Shown: positions 25,232 to 35,174 of the stretch, piece by piece | Layout of the letters: each line of letters starts with the position of its first letter | Numbering within the stretch: the first letter of the stretch is position 1 | Origin: Methanorbis furvi | GTDB taxonomy: Archaea; Halobacteriota; Methanomicrobia; Methanomicrobiales; Methanocorpusculaceae | DNA: 64,000 nt | NCBI RefSeq assembly: GCF_032714615.1 | Contig: NZ_JAWDKA010000001.1 | Coordinates: forward strand, 1-64,000 | Direction: 5' to 3' | Translations under genes and position numbers: made by a program | Notes under the pieces: model-generated | Seen by the model: only the letters and a program-made list of their open reading frames with translations | Told to the model about the DNA's origin: nothing | The model's database searches: none

Positions 25232-26110
25232 TCATCCTAACACCTTCTCCTTACTCCGATACACATACATCTCTCCTGCCATAGCGCCCCCTAAGATCAG
25301 TACCGCTCCAAAGATCTGCACCGGCAGCATCACCTCTCCAAGCAGCAGTACTGAGAACACAACAGCCGACAACGGCTCAAGATATCCGCAGATGGATACA
25401 GTCTGAATCGGTAGATGACCGATTGAAGAAAAATACAAATAACAGCAGATGCCGGTATTGAACACACCAAGGATCAAAATCGGCAGCCAATCACTTGCTG
25501 CAATCTCGAACGAAAAGCTTCCGCCGATACATATCATAAACGCAACGGTCGCAAGAAAACTAAAGATCAGCTGCCATGTCGCATTCTCCAGCCCACCGAT
25601 ATGTACCGCTTTTTTCGTACAGATAACCATCGCCGCATGCATCACCGCAGACATCGCCCCGCAAAACAGTCCCCAGCCGTTTCCCCCTGCCAACAAAACA
25701 TCGCCGTTCACAAAAAATGTCCCGAACAACACAACAACAAAACTTGCAATGCCCACCCATGTCAGCTTCTCGCGGAACAAAATCGGCGCAAACAGCATAA
25801 CAATAACCGGCCCGCAGTAGTAGGCAAGTGAGGAAACACTCACACCAATCAGCTGGTACGCCTCATACAAAAATATCCAGCTTGCCCCCATCGCAACACC
25901 GGATGCTGCAACATACAAAAAATCCCGCTTGTATTGAAGGAACGTAAACTTTTTTCGCAGGCCAAGAAAGACCGAGAGCAGCACAACACTGCCGATGAGC
26001 GTCCGCAAGAATACAATCTGATCACTGGGAAGAGAGATGTAGCTCGCCACAACTCCATTCAAACCAAACAGAATCAGCGAAACGACGTACGCAGCGTAAG
26101 CCCCATTCAT
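25232..26110 (-). CDS. EamA/DMT-family transporter
   Basis: A 292-residue membrane protein with ten predicted helices in two EamA repeats of five. Typical features are a first helix with LFGLNGVVAS, a loop FLRTLIGSVVLL, and the second-repeat segment YLEPLSAVVFSVLLLGE. Members export amino acids, nucleotides or drugs; the substrate is unknown. It is divergent from the LysR-type regulator gene with a 99-bp spacer, the usual layout for a transporter controlled by its neighbour. Confidence 0.88.
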   Translation of the reverse strand: MNGAYAAYVVSLILFGLNGVVASYISLPSDQIVFLRTLIGSVVLLSVFLGLRKKFTFLQYKRDFLYVAASGVAMGASWIFLYEAYQLIGVSVSSLAYYCGPVIVMLFAPILFREKLTWVGIASFVVVLFGTFFVNGDVLLAGGNGWGLFCGAMSAVMHAAMVICTKKAVHIGGLENATWQLIFSFLATVAFMICIGGSFSFEIAASDWLPILILGVFNTGICCYLYFSSIGHLPIQTVSICGYLEPLSAVVFSVLLLGEVMLPVQIFGAVLILGGAMAGEMYVYRSKEKVLG

Positions 26111-26143
26111 TCGCTACACATATCTCTCTTTAGCTATTTAAAG

Positions 26144-26191
26144 ATTACAAAAACAAATGTTTTATTAGTTTTAAATTACAAAAACGGATGT
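26144..26191. promoter_or_regulatory. Direct repeats in the DMT/LysR intergenic region
   Basis: ATTACAAAAACAAATGT at 26144-26160 recurs as ATTACAAAAACGGATGT at 26175-26191. The spacing is 31 bp, close to three helical turns. This is a candidate binding site for the adjacent LysR-type regulator or a paired promoter element. Confidence 0.45.
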
Positions 26192-26209
26192 ATTGGTGGC
26201 GAAAACCGC

Positions 26210-27076
26210 ATGGATATGAACATTCAAAAGTATCAGGCATTCATCAAAACTGTGGAGTCAGGCAGCTTCACCAAAGCAGCCGAGGCACTCGGCTGCTCCC
26301 AGTCGGGAATCAGCCGAATGATCCATGATCTCGAAACCGAATGGAAGGTAGCACTGCTTGAACGAAGCCGTGCCGGAGTGAGGCTCACCTCCGAAGGACT
26401 CAAACTTCTGCCGCATGCTCAACGCGTCTGCGACGAGTTTCAGAAACTCCAGATGCAGATGAACGAACTGAATGGATTGGAAACCGGCCTCATCAGGATT
26501 GGAACATTCTCCAGCGTCGCAACCCACTGGCTGCCGAACATCATCAAAGAGTTCCAGAAGGATTACCCGAACATCGATTACGAACTGCTGCTCGGCGACT
26601 ACACCGAGATTGAGCGATGGATTCTGGAGGGCCGCGTGGACTGCGGGTTCCTCCGTCTCCCCACTCATCCTGACTTAGAAACAATTTTTCTCGAACAGGA
26701 TCAGCTGCGTGTGATCCTGCCTGAGGATCACCGTCTCGCGGACTGCGAAAAATTTCCGGTTCAGGCACTTTGTGATGATCCATTTATGCTTCTGGAGAAA
26801 GGGGCGAAGGCAGAGATCTCCGAGATCTTTGAGAGAAATCATCTGACGCCAAAGGTACACTTCACGACATGGGATGACTACGCGATCATGTCGATGGTCG
26901 AGAGCGGGCTTGGCATCAGCATCCTGCCGCAGCTGATTCTCCGGCGTGTCCCCTATAAAATTGCTGCAAAGGAACTGAACGTTCCTGCGTTCCGCAACAT
27001 CGGCATTGCTCTCCGTGATACCAAAACTGCGTCTCTTGCGGTCAAGCGGTTTCTGGAGTACCTGAAGTATCGGTGA
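26210..27076 (+). CDS. LysR-type transcriptional regulator
   Basis: A 288-residue regulator. The N-terminal winged helix covers residues 1-62, with the typical LysR sequence FIKTVESGSFTKAAEALGCS followed by QSGISRMIHDLE and the wing LLERSRAGVRLTSEG. A coiled linker helix and a periplasmic-binding-like effector domain follow (LIRIGTFSSVATHWLPNIIK; GLGISILPQL). The ATG at 26210 begins at the domain edge; another ATG lies two codons later. It probably controls the divergent DMT transporter. LysR proteins are uncommon in archaea. Confidence 0.9.
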   Translation: MDMNIQKYQAFIKTVESGSFTKAAEALGCSQSGISRMIHDLETEWKVALLERSRAGVRLTSEGLKLLPHAQRVCDEFQKLQMQMNELNGLETGLIRIGTFSSVATHWLPNIIKEFQKDYPNIDYELLLGDYTEIERWILEGRVDCGFLRLPTHPDLETIFLEQDQLRVILPEDHRLADCEKFPVQALCDDPFMLLEKGAKAEISEIFERNHLTPKVHFTTWDDYAIMSMVESGLGISILPQLILRRVPYKIAAKELNVPAFRNIGIALRDTKTASLAVKRFLEYLKYR

Positions 27077-27079
27077 CGT

Positions 27080-28171
27080 CTACTCATCGATGAACTTCAG
27101 CAGTTCAAACAGTCTGGTGTTCACATAGATCCGCTCCTTTCCGATCCGTATCGATGCAAGAATGCCAGTATCTTCGAGGGCCTTCAGATACTTCATCGCG
27201 GTCTGCCGGTTTCCAATACCGATATCAACAAGAAAAGCAGGTTTGCAGTACGGCTGAAGAAATATTTCTTCAACTAAATCATACGAGTAAATCTTCGGCA
27301 GACGCTCTTTACAGATCTCAATCGTTTCATCCATCAGGGATTTGATCGCCTGAATCCGGTCATAGGTCCAGTCAGCGGTTTCCCTGACCGCGTTCAACAT
27401 GAAAACAATCCACTCCTCCCACTCCTCGTTCTCGGTAACTTGCCGAAGTCGATGGTAATATTCGGATTTGTGCTGGATGATATGCCGGCTGAGGTAGAGT
27501 ATCGGGATATCGAGGAGATCTTGATCGATCAGGTATAATATATTCAGAATTCTCCCTGTCCTTCCGTTCGCATCCCCGAACGGATGTATTGCTTCAAACT
27601 GATAGTGAATTAGTGCGAGACGAATCAGCGGGTCAGGTTCCCTGTCGCCGTTTATGTACTCTTCCAGATGGTGTATCAGATCTTCGAGAATGATTGGATC
27701 ATCCGGAGGAGTGTACACGCGTCCTTCCGGGCCTTTGATGTAAGTATCTGCGCCCGCTCTTCGTCGATCAACCTCATGATCCAGCAGAACGGAACAGACA
27801 CGGGTCAGCAGTATTTCTCCGAGTTTTTTTCCGGACTTTAATTCGCCGACGCCGACAGCGAGTGCTTCCCGGTACCGAAGCACCTCCTTTGTTGCCGGAT
27901 CTGATATTTCCTCAGGAACCGAGAGTGCAGTGTAGAGGGCATTACTGGTGGTGAAAATATTTTCAATTCTGGAACTCGCAGTTGCTTCGAGTAACGGGAT
28001 GGAGCTGATGAGGATCCTCTGGTTTGGAATGAGTTTGCCTGCTTCCCGCATCCGTGCAAGAGATGTTTTTGCTTCAGCACAGGCTCTCCATATCCGAATC
28101 GTCTCAATCTCAGCCTCCGGTGGAAGATTTGGCATGGTATTGTAGGGGGTGTTCGGATCTGTGTGCGCCAT
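27080..28171 (-). CDS. Fic-family protein (AMP transferase) with N-terminal inhibitory motif
   Basis: A 363-residue Fic protein. The catalytic motif HPFGDANGRTGR (about residue 195) provides the His and the phosphate-binding loop for AMP transfer to a hydroxyl side chain of a target protein. An N-terminal S-S-R-I-E-N sequence (around residue 68) fits the [S/T]xxxE[G/N] inhibitory helix, so it is a self-inhibited class II Fic. A beta-hairpin (GPEGRVYTPPDD) precedes the core, and a winged-helix region lies at the C-terminus (IGNRQTAMKYLKALEDTGIL). The target is unknown. It converges with the LysR gene with only three bases between. Confidence 0.9.
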   Translation of the reverse strand: MAHTDPNTPYNTMPNLPPEAEIETIRIWRACAEAKTSLARMREAGKLIPNQRILISSIPLLEATASSRIENIFTTSNALYTALSVPEEISDPATKEVLRYREALAVGVGELKSGKKLGEILLTRVCSVLLDHEVDRRRAGADTYIKGPEGRVYTPPDDPIILEDLIHHLEEYINGDREPDPLIRLALIHYQFEAIHPFGDANGRTGRILNILYLIDQDLLDIPILYLSRHIIQHKSEYYHRLRQVTENEEWEEWIVFMLNAVRETADWTYDRIQAIKSLMDETIEICKERLPKIYSYDLVEEIFLQPYCKPAFLVDIGIGNRQTAMKYLKALEDTGILASIRIGKERIYVNTRLFELLKFIDE

Positions 28172-28208
28172 TGTCTCTTTGAATAATATTGTTTACCACC
28201 CATATCTA

Positions 28209-28346
28209 TCTGTCGAAGAAATCAAAAAATATCGACACGAGTTGTCGGACGTGTTCACCGCGTATACAGATGTGTTTGCATCTGTCGAAAAAATTGAAAA
28301 TTTTCGACACGAGTTATTGGACGTGTTCACCACGTATACAGATGTG
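28209..28346. repeat. Tandem duplication of a ~67-bp unit
   Basis: TCTGTCGAAGAAATC...GTATACAGATGTG (from 28209) is repeated as TCTGTCGAAAAAATTG...GTATACAGATGTG (ending 28346). Shared blocks include TCGACACGAGTT and GGACGTGTTCACC. The open frames over it mirror the repeat and do not look like a gene. Confidence 0.65.
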
Positions 28347-28398
28347 CGCACATGTGCGTACAGAAAAAATGTGCTGTCGCAGGAAAAAAGTGAACTAT

Positions 28399-28749
28399 TT
28401 TTTTCAATAGGACTTACGTGGTGTGTGGTGTCAAAAAATTTAGTCTGTTTTTTTTCTGAAAAATGTGAACAGGTTAGTGGTGAGTGGATTTTACTTGGAA
28501 AAACCAACCACAGATTCACACAGATTCCAAATTTGCCAATCGCTGTTATCTTGCGTTCGGTCGGGACTCCGGCTAATCGCCTGCGTCCTTCTCGACCTCA
28601 CTGGATAACAGCTGGCAAATTTATCGGTTTTATGTTGGAGTGGTGAGTATGGTTTTTTTTCTCATCGTACCTCCCTCGATTACACTTTTCAGAAAAAAAG
28701 AAACTAAATTTTTTTTGACACCACACCGCGCAACTTCTGTTAGAAAAAA
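28399..28749. mobile_element. Element with imperfect ~45-bp terminal inverted repeats and inner hairpin
   Basis: The left end (28399-28442, including GTGGTGTCAAAAAATTTAG) is matched in reverse complement by 28704-28747 (CTAAATTTTTTTTGACACCA and following CACCGCGCAACTTCTG). Inside, AAATTTGCCA...GCTGTTATC (28529-28550) pairs with GATAACAGCTGGCAAATTT (28604-28622) around a GC-rich 53-nt loop. The outer ends weakly resemble the family C arm. No ORF of note; it could be a MITE or a structured RNA. Confidence 0.5.
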
Positions 28750-28783
28750 GGACGAAAATATTTCATGATGTCACCCACATACG

Positions 28784-29011
28784 ATGAATGAGAAAAAAAT
28801 GGCGCATAAAGAAAAAATACAAAAAAACAATCGCATGAGAAAACCGGTAAACATCACATTGCCGGAGGAGTGCATTGCATTTGTTCGAGAAAATGGAATT
28901 AATCTATCCCAGTTCGTAGAAATGGCGATCAAAAATTTCATCTCCGAGATTGAAACTCACTCAGAAAGAGAAATAGTAGGTCTCGTATTGTTCTCACAAA
29001 TAAAATCATAA
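28784..29011 (+). CDS. Small ribbon-helix-helix-like protein
   Basis: A 75-residue basic protein. KPVNITLPEECIAFVRENG followed by INLSQFVEMAIKNFISE has the strand-helix-helix pattern of ribbon-helix-helix DNA-binding proteins (NITLPEE as the DNA-contacting strand). In-frame ATGs at 28799 and 28835 are alternative starts; the last would leave 58 residues that still include the whole fold. It stands alone between repeat DNA and a tRNA gene. It might be a regulator or an antitoxin without its toxin. No ribosome site is clear. Confidence 0.6.
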   Translation: MNEKKMAHKEKIQKNNRMRKPVNITLPEECIAFVRENGINLSQFVEMAIKNFISEIETHSEREIVGLVLFSQIKS

Positions 29012-29025
29012 AATCGTTTGAAAAG

Positions 29026-29099
29026 TGCTGCGAGAGGGATCCGAACCCCCGACCTCGGGATTATGAGTCCCGCGCCCTAACCAGCTAGGCCACCGCAGC
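29026..29099 (-). tRNA. tRNA-Met (CAT anticodon), probably elongator
   Basis: A complete 74-nt cloverleaf on the minus strand: acceptor GCTGCGG/TCGCAGC with discriminator A, D stem GCCT/GGGC, anticodon stem CGGGA/TCCCG with loop CTCATAA (anticodon CAT), and T arm GGGGG-TTCGGAT-CCCTC. The CCA end is not encoded and there is no intron. The anticodon stem ends in A-U next to the loop rather than three G-C pairs, which argues against the initiator. A CAT-reading isoleucine tRNA cannot be fully excluded. Confidence 0.9.
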
Positions 29100-29167
29100 A
29101 AGAAGTGCATTACAAGAAGGATGTTTCCAAATATATACGTTACTGATTTTATTCCAAAAAAGAAGGG

Positions 29168-30666
<1,499 letters not shown>

Positions 30667-30670
<4 letters not shown>

Positions 30671-32409
30671 TTCACCACCACGAGAACGTCGCCGCTCTGT
30701 ACAACCGCACCGTTCTCCACAAAGATCTCCGTAACCGTTCCGTCAACCGGACTGACCACCGGGTTTTCCATCTTCATGGCCTCCAGCACGAGAAGAGTGT
30801 CGCCTGCCGAAACCTTCTGACCCATCTGTACCTTAATGTCAAGCACCATTCCCTGAATACTGCTCTTCACACCACCCGGCACATCGCCGCGGGAGGTCTG
30901 GCGTTTCCCTGGCTCCGAGCTGCCGGCAGAGACCGACTCGCCTTCGACCGACAGAATCCTGACCATGAACACCTCGCCGTCAACCTCAACCTCCATCGAT
31001 CGTGGGATATCAATGTCAACCGCGGGCGCTGCCGCAGCACCCGCAGGTGCAACGGCAGGGAGTGCCTCTGCGGTCTTCTCGCCTTTCAGGAATGCCGGGG
31101 CAATTGCCGGATAGAGAATGTAGGTCAGGACATCCTCCTCCTTTTTGATCAGACCCTGCGACTCGGCATCGGTCTTCATCTTATCATAGATCGGGCCAAG
31201 CGTATCTGCCGGGCGGCAGTCGATGCGTTCCTCATCACCGATAATTGATGTGACCAGCGCATTATCGAGTGGAGCCGGAGACTTTCCGTACATTCCCTTC
31301 AGATAGTCGCGGACCTCGTTGGTCACCGTCTTGTACCTGCCGCCCATCAGAACATTGAGAACAGCCTGGGTTCCGACAATCTGCGAGGTCGGCGTGACCA
31401 GCGGCGGGTATCCAAGATCTTTTCTGACCACCGGAATTTCGAGCAGCACATCATCCATCTTGTCAAGTGCTCCCTGTTCTTTGAGCTGGGAGACAAGGTT
31501 TGAGATCATACCGCCCGGGAGCTGATAGATCAGAACATCGCTGTCGATCCGAACCGAGATCGGGTTGATGAGACAGTCATATTTGCAGCGGACTGCGGAC
31601 GCTTCGTTCTTGATGTCACGGAGAACGGAAAGGGAGATACCGGTGTCGCGTTCGGTACCGATCAAGGATGCGACGATACTTTCGGTTGCAGGCTGTGAGG
31701 TTCCGCCGGCGAACGGGGACATGGCGGTGTCAAGGATATCGACTCCTGCCTCAACAGCTGCCTGATAACTCATCGGGGCAATGCCGCTTGTTGAGTGGGT
31801 GTGCAGACAGACTGGGATATCGATGCGTCTCTTAATGCCGGTGATCAGTTCGCGGGTTGCCTCCGGCATGATGAGTCCTGCCATATCTTTGATACAGATG
31901 GAGTTGCAGCCGAGGCTGTAGAGCTCTTCGGCCATGTCGATGAACGTCTCTGTACTGTGGACCGGACTTGTGGTATAGCTGATGGTTCCCTGCAGATGTT
32001 TTCCTTCATTCTGGACAGCAGTCATTGAACGCGTCATATTGCGGATATCGTTGAGCGCGTCAAATACACGGAAAACGTCGATACCATTCGATGCCGCAGC
32101 GGCAACGAACTTGTCAACGACGTCGTCTGGGTAGTGTTTGTAGCCGACCAGGTTCTGGCCGCGAAGCAGCATCTGTATTGGTGTCTTGACGAAGATCTGT
32201 TTCAGATCCCGCAGACGTTTCCATGGATCATCATTCAGATATCTGATACAGGTGTCAAAGGTGGCACCTCCCCATGCTTCGACTGACCAGAAGCCCGCCT
32301 TCTCCATCGCCGTTGCGAGGTCGATCATATCTTCGGTACGCATCCTCGTTGCGGCGAGCGACTGATGTGCGTCCCGAAGGGTTGTGTCCGTAATGTAAAG
32401 CTTTGTCAT
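30667..32409 (-). CDS. pycB: Pyruvate carboxylase subunit B (carboxyltransferase and biotin carrier)
   Basis: A 580-residue subunit. The N-terminal carboxyltransferase TIM barrel starts ITDTTLRDAHQSLAATRMR, with metal ligands expected in DTTLRD and LHTHSTSG and the Lys in CIKDMAG. A linker rich in Ala/Pro leads to the C-terminal biotin carrier domain, with the biotinylated lysine in LEAMKMENP. It transfers CO2 from biotin to pyruvate. It precedes pycA in one operon. Biotin is supplied and attached by genes 2-5 kb to the right (bioY-ecf, bioB, birA). Oxaloacetate decarboxylase alpha is the related alternative, but pairing with PycA decides. Confidence 0.93.
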
Positions 32410-32624
32410 GGTTGTCTCCCGTTCTGCATCATGAGTGCAGCTTATCTAAACCTATACTGTTTTGGAATGAAAAGATAAAAAAGTAGTCCTGATTGATTCG
32501 GCCTATTCTGCCTCTTGCCAAAGAGTATTATAGAGTGAATCACTACACAAAAATGATTTCACCGGAAAAATACGAATCTGATTATACATTCGGTTATGGG
32601 TAAAACACTGTTTGGGATTGATGA
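32410..32624. other. Gap upstream of pycB
   Basis: Contains the pycB promoter region (AT-rich near 32440-32480) and no recognisable gene. No BirA-box-like sequence was found here. Confidence 0.35.
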
Positions 32625-32790
32625 GCCGCCCACGGAAAAACGGAGTACACGGAAATTTCACGGAAAAAAACATCACGGAGCAGACGAAAACACCACAGAA
32701 ATCAATTTTTCCGAATTCCGTGATGTTCTCGTCTGCTCCGTGATGTTTTTTCCGTGAAATTTCCGTGTACTCCGTTTTTCCGTGGGAGGC
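32625..32790. repeat. Family A long inverted repeat, copy 3 (compact)
   Basis: Arms of about 70 bp: GCCGCCCACGGAAAAACGGA at the left, TCCGTTTTTCCGTGGGAGGC at the right, with the GAGCAGACGA/TCGTCTGCTC block inside. The right end is six bases from the ecfT stop codon. Confidence 0.85.
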
Positions 32791-32795
32791 AAGAC

Positions 32796-33440
32796 TTAAG
32801 AGGCAATACTGAAAAATACGACCGCGGCAATGCATGCGACGCAGAGTATTTTGACGTTATCAGCTCGTGCATGAGAAAACGAAGGGATGTACGTACCTCC
32901 TGAGATGTAGCCTCTTCTTGCAAGAAGTGACCCGACATTTTTTGCACGCGCAAGAGATAACAGCAGAACACCAAGCATGAGGGAGGGAACGGTTTTTGTG
33001 TTGAGCTTTTGTTCTTTGATCGTAAGAGCGGTTTTCATGTGAGAGAAATCGTCTGCGATGCCTGCAAGAAACTGCATGGAGAGTTCAGCGGTGAGTCCGA
33101 GATCAAATCCAAGTCTGTTGCCAAACGCCCAGACACCAAGATCCAGAAACTCCCCGGATTTTCGTGCAGCGCCAACCCAGAATGCCAAGAGCAGGAGTGC
33201 GAAAATTTTTGCGGCATAAATGAATCCATCACCGCTGCCCGTGAGTGTCAAAACAAGGCCGGGAAATCCTGCGGTGAGAATACTTACCGGCAGCACAAGT
33301 TTCCAGGATATTTTTGCAAATGTTTCGCGTGAACAGAACACCAGCCACCAGAGAAGCGCAAGAGCCGCACCAAAAATTCCGGAGAATGCAACAAGCGAGA
33401 GGACGATGACTGATACAAGACGAATCCTTGCATCACTCAT
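32796..33440 (-). CDS. ecfT: ECF transporter T component (biotin uptake)
   Basis: A 214-residue membrane protein with about five hydrophobic segments and the coupling-helix signature near its C-terminal third, where LARAKNVGSLLARRGY matches the A-R-G motif of EcfT/CbiQ/BioN proteins. EcfT couples the ATPases to the S component. The start at 33440 overlaps the ATPase gene by eight bases; a longer open frame upstream lies inside that gene. Last gene of the bioY-ecfA-ecfA'-ecfT operon. Confidence 0.85.
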   Translation of the reverse strand: MSDARIRLVSVIVLSLVAFSGIFGAALALLWWLVFCSRETFAKISWKLVLPVSILTAGFPGLVLTLTGSGDGFIYAAKIFALLLLAFWVGAARKSGEFLDLGVWAFGNRLGFDLGLTAELSMQFLAGIADDFSHMKTALTIKEQKLNTKTVPSLMLGVLLLSLARAKNVGSLLARRGYISGGTYIPSFSHARADNVKILCVACIAAVVFFSIAS

Positions 33441-33999
33441 GATGAACGCCCCCTGCCGAAATCCTCCAGTGTTCGGCATTGTCCGGCACATTTTCAGTTT
33501 CATGGGAAAACACCAGTGTTGTGCCGCGCCGCATTTCCAGAAGTGTGGTGAGGATTGGTTTTGCAGACATATCCAAGGATGCGTAAGGCTCGTCAAGGAT
33601 CAACAGATCCGGTTCCCGCGAAAACACACAGGCAAGTTCGAGGCGCCGCAGCTCTCCGCGGGAGAGGGTGATCGGGTCGCGGTCTGACGCCTGCACGCCG
33701 AGCAAGCCGAACGGCTCTTCGGTACCGAAGACTTTCCATGATGCAATTTCTTCAGAAACCGTCGAGCCGGTCACGTGATACTCGGGAAACTGCATGAGGA
33801 GAACTGGTCTGCTTTCGAACCCATCATGTCGAACGACTCCTGCGTCCGGAGCCAGAAGCCCTGCCGCTGCAAGGGCGAGTGTTGTTTTGCCGGAGCCGAC
33901 TTTTCCTGAAAACAGATGCAGCCCTTCCTGAAATGTTTCGTTCACAGAGAGCGTGAATTCATCCCGCGAAATTTTGACAGAGTCAAAAAAAAGTTTCAT
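33433..33999 (-). CDS. ECF transporter ATPase A' (biotin uptake)
   Basis: A 188-residue ABC ATPase, short for the family (usual about 280). Walker A is GKVGSGKTTLA, the signature is TLSRGELRRLELA, and Walker B is LLILDEPYASLD, followed by the switch His in LVFSHE. The Q-loop glutamine is in LLMQFPEYHV. It probably forms a heterodimer with the next ATPase. It overlaps both neighbours (ATGA at the start, eight bases at the end). Confidence 0.88.
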   Translation of the reverse strand: MKLFFDSVKISRDEFTLSVNETFQEGLHLFSGKVGSGKTTLALAAAGLLAPDAGVVRHDGFESRPVLLMQFPEYHVTGSTVSEEIASWKVFGTEEPFGLLGVQASDRDPITLSRGELRRLELACVFSREPDLLILDEPYASLDMSAKPILTTLLEMRRGTTLVFSHETENVPDNAEHWRISAGGVHHE

Positions 34000-34595
34000 G
34001 GCTCACTCACTCTGCCTTGGACAAGTTCGAGAGTCTGATCCGCACGCTGAATAATTTTTTTCGCATGCGTGCTCCAGAGTACGTGCGGACAGTCTGATTC
34101 TCTGATGATTGTGAAAAGTTCTGCAGAGGTTTGTGGATCAAGATGCGAGTCAGGTTCATCCATCACCAGCAGAACTGGTTTTGCAACAAGTGCGGTCGCA
34201 ACACCGATGAGCATTTTTTCTCCGCCGGAAAGTGTTTTACATTCGCGATTCAGAAGGTGGGTGATGTTGAGTATTTCGGCAACCGCCAATACTGATTCAA
34301 AAATTTCATCAGAACTTTTTCCGGCAAACCGCAGAGGTGATGCGATCTCATCCCGCACAACAGAAAATATCATGTGACGGTCCGGAAACTCTGAGACATA
34401 CCCGACCTCACACTCTCTTGGATTTTTTCCGTCGATTGAAACGGTTCCGGTTTTCGGGAGGGAAAGTCCGGCACAGATGCGAAGAAATGTTGTTTTTCCT
34501 GCTCCGTTATCTCCGACAACTGCGGTTATCCCAGGAGCGAGCGAGAGTTCCGGGATCTCAAGTATCCCGGATCTGATCTCTTCAAAAGAGATCAT
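33996..34595 (-). CDS. ECF transporter ATPase A (biotin uptake)
   Basis: A 199-residue ABC ATPase. Walker A is GDNGAGKTTFLRI, the signature KTLSGGEKMLIGVA, Walker B VLLVMDEPDSHLD, and the switch His is in LWSTHAKK. The start at 34595 overlaps the bioY stop by four bases; a longer open frame to 34736 lies inside bioY. Pairs with the A' protein to power EcfT and BioY. Confidence 0.88.
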   Translation of the reverse strand: MISFEEIRSGILEIPELSLAPGITAVVGDNGAGKTTFLRICAGLSLPKTGTVSIDGKNPRECEVGYVSEFPDRHMIFSVVRDEIASPLRFAGKSSDEIFESVLAVAEILNITHLLNRECKTLSGGEKMLIGVATALVAKPVLLVMDEPDSHLDPQTSAELFTIIRESDCPHVLWSTHAKKIIQRADQTLELVQGRVSEP

Positions 34596-35122
34596 AGCAG
34601 ATCTATTCCTGATTTCCGCAGCCGAAGTACGATCACTTCGATGACTGCGAATTTGATCACATCTCCTATCACAAACGGCAGAACACAGGCAACAAAAGCC
34701 GCGACTACGGACGCACCGGTTGAGATCATAAACCATCCGGCACCAAAGAGATAGCTGCCGACGCCGAACAGAACAAGCGCGAGAATGTCGAACCGGACGG
34801 ATTTTTTCTCAAACAACAGTCCGGCAACTCCTGACATGAGGAAAAAACCGATCAGAAATCCTCCGGTGGGCCCGAGCAGCACACCGATTCCTGCCGTTCC
34901 GTTGTGAAAAATCGGCAGCCCGAGCGTTCCAAGCAGCACATACAGTCCTACGGGAATTACTGCGTACCGTTTCATGACTGCTGCTGCGAGCAGCATGAAA
35001 AAATTCTGCATGGTGAAGGGAATCATCATGATCGGAATGGATATCCATCCTCCGACTGCAATGAGGGCAACGAAGACGGCCGAGAAGGCAATCAGTTGTG
35101 AACGTTTTTCATTCCCGTACAT
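34592..35122 (-). CDS. bioY: Biotin transporter substrate-binding subunit BioY
   Basis: A 176-residue membrane protein with six predicted helices. BioY signatures visible are the first-helix end AVGGWISIPIMMIPFTMQNF, the segment GVLLGPTGGFLIGFF, and a C-terminal half with GDVIKFAVI. BioY binds biotin and works with the EcfA/A'/T module encoded right after it. First gene of the operon. A BirA-box-like palindrome starts two bases upstream of its start codon, so the operon is probably repressed when biotin is abundant. Confidence 0.93.
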   Translation of the reverse strand: MYGNEKRSQLIAFSAVFVALIAVGGWISIPIMMIPFTMQNFFMLLAAAVMKRYAVIPVGLYVLLGTLGLPIFHNGTAGIGVLLGPTGGFLIGFFLMSGVAGLLFEKKSVRFDILALVLFGVGSYLFGAGWFMISTGASVVAAFVACVLPFVIGDVIKFAVIEVIVLRLRKSGIDLL

Positions 35123-35124
35123 TA

Positions 35125-35156
35125 TTGTAAACTATTTATTTGGCATAAGTTCACAA
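35125..35156. promoter_or_regulatory. BirA-box-like biotin operator between bioY and bioB
   Basis: TTGTAAAC (35125-35132), 16 bases, then GTTCACAA (35149-35156). This is an inverted repeat with one mismatch and the half-site and spacing of the known BirA operator (TTGTAAACC-N14/16-GGTTTACAA). It overlaps the TATA-like CTATTTATT of bioB and abuts the bioY start, so one protein bound here could silence both divergent units. The BirA in this window has an N-terminal helix-turn-helix. Confidence 0.75.
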
Positions 35157-35174
35157 TAAAGATAGAGGTTGGCA

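Noticed and set aside
28149-28646. Frames of 73-165 codons in both directions over the tandem repeat
   Set aside because: Their translations merely repeat with the DNA (CSPRIQMC-like twice) and show no domain; the DNA is repeat sequence.
27080-29011. Fic and RHH protein as a toxin-antitoxin pair
   Set aside because: The genes are on opposite strands with about 610 bp of repeats between them, and the Fic protein carries its own inhibitory motif.
29026-29099. Initiator tRNA
   Set aside because: The anticodon stem lacks three consecutive G-C pairs next to the loop, so elongator Met is more likely.
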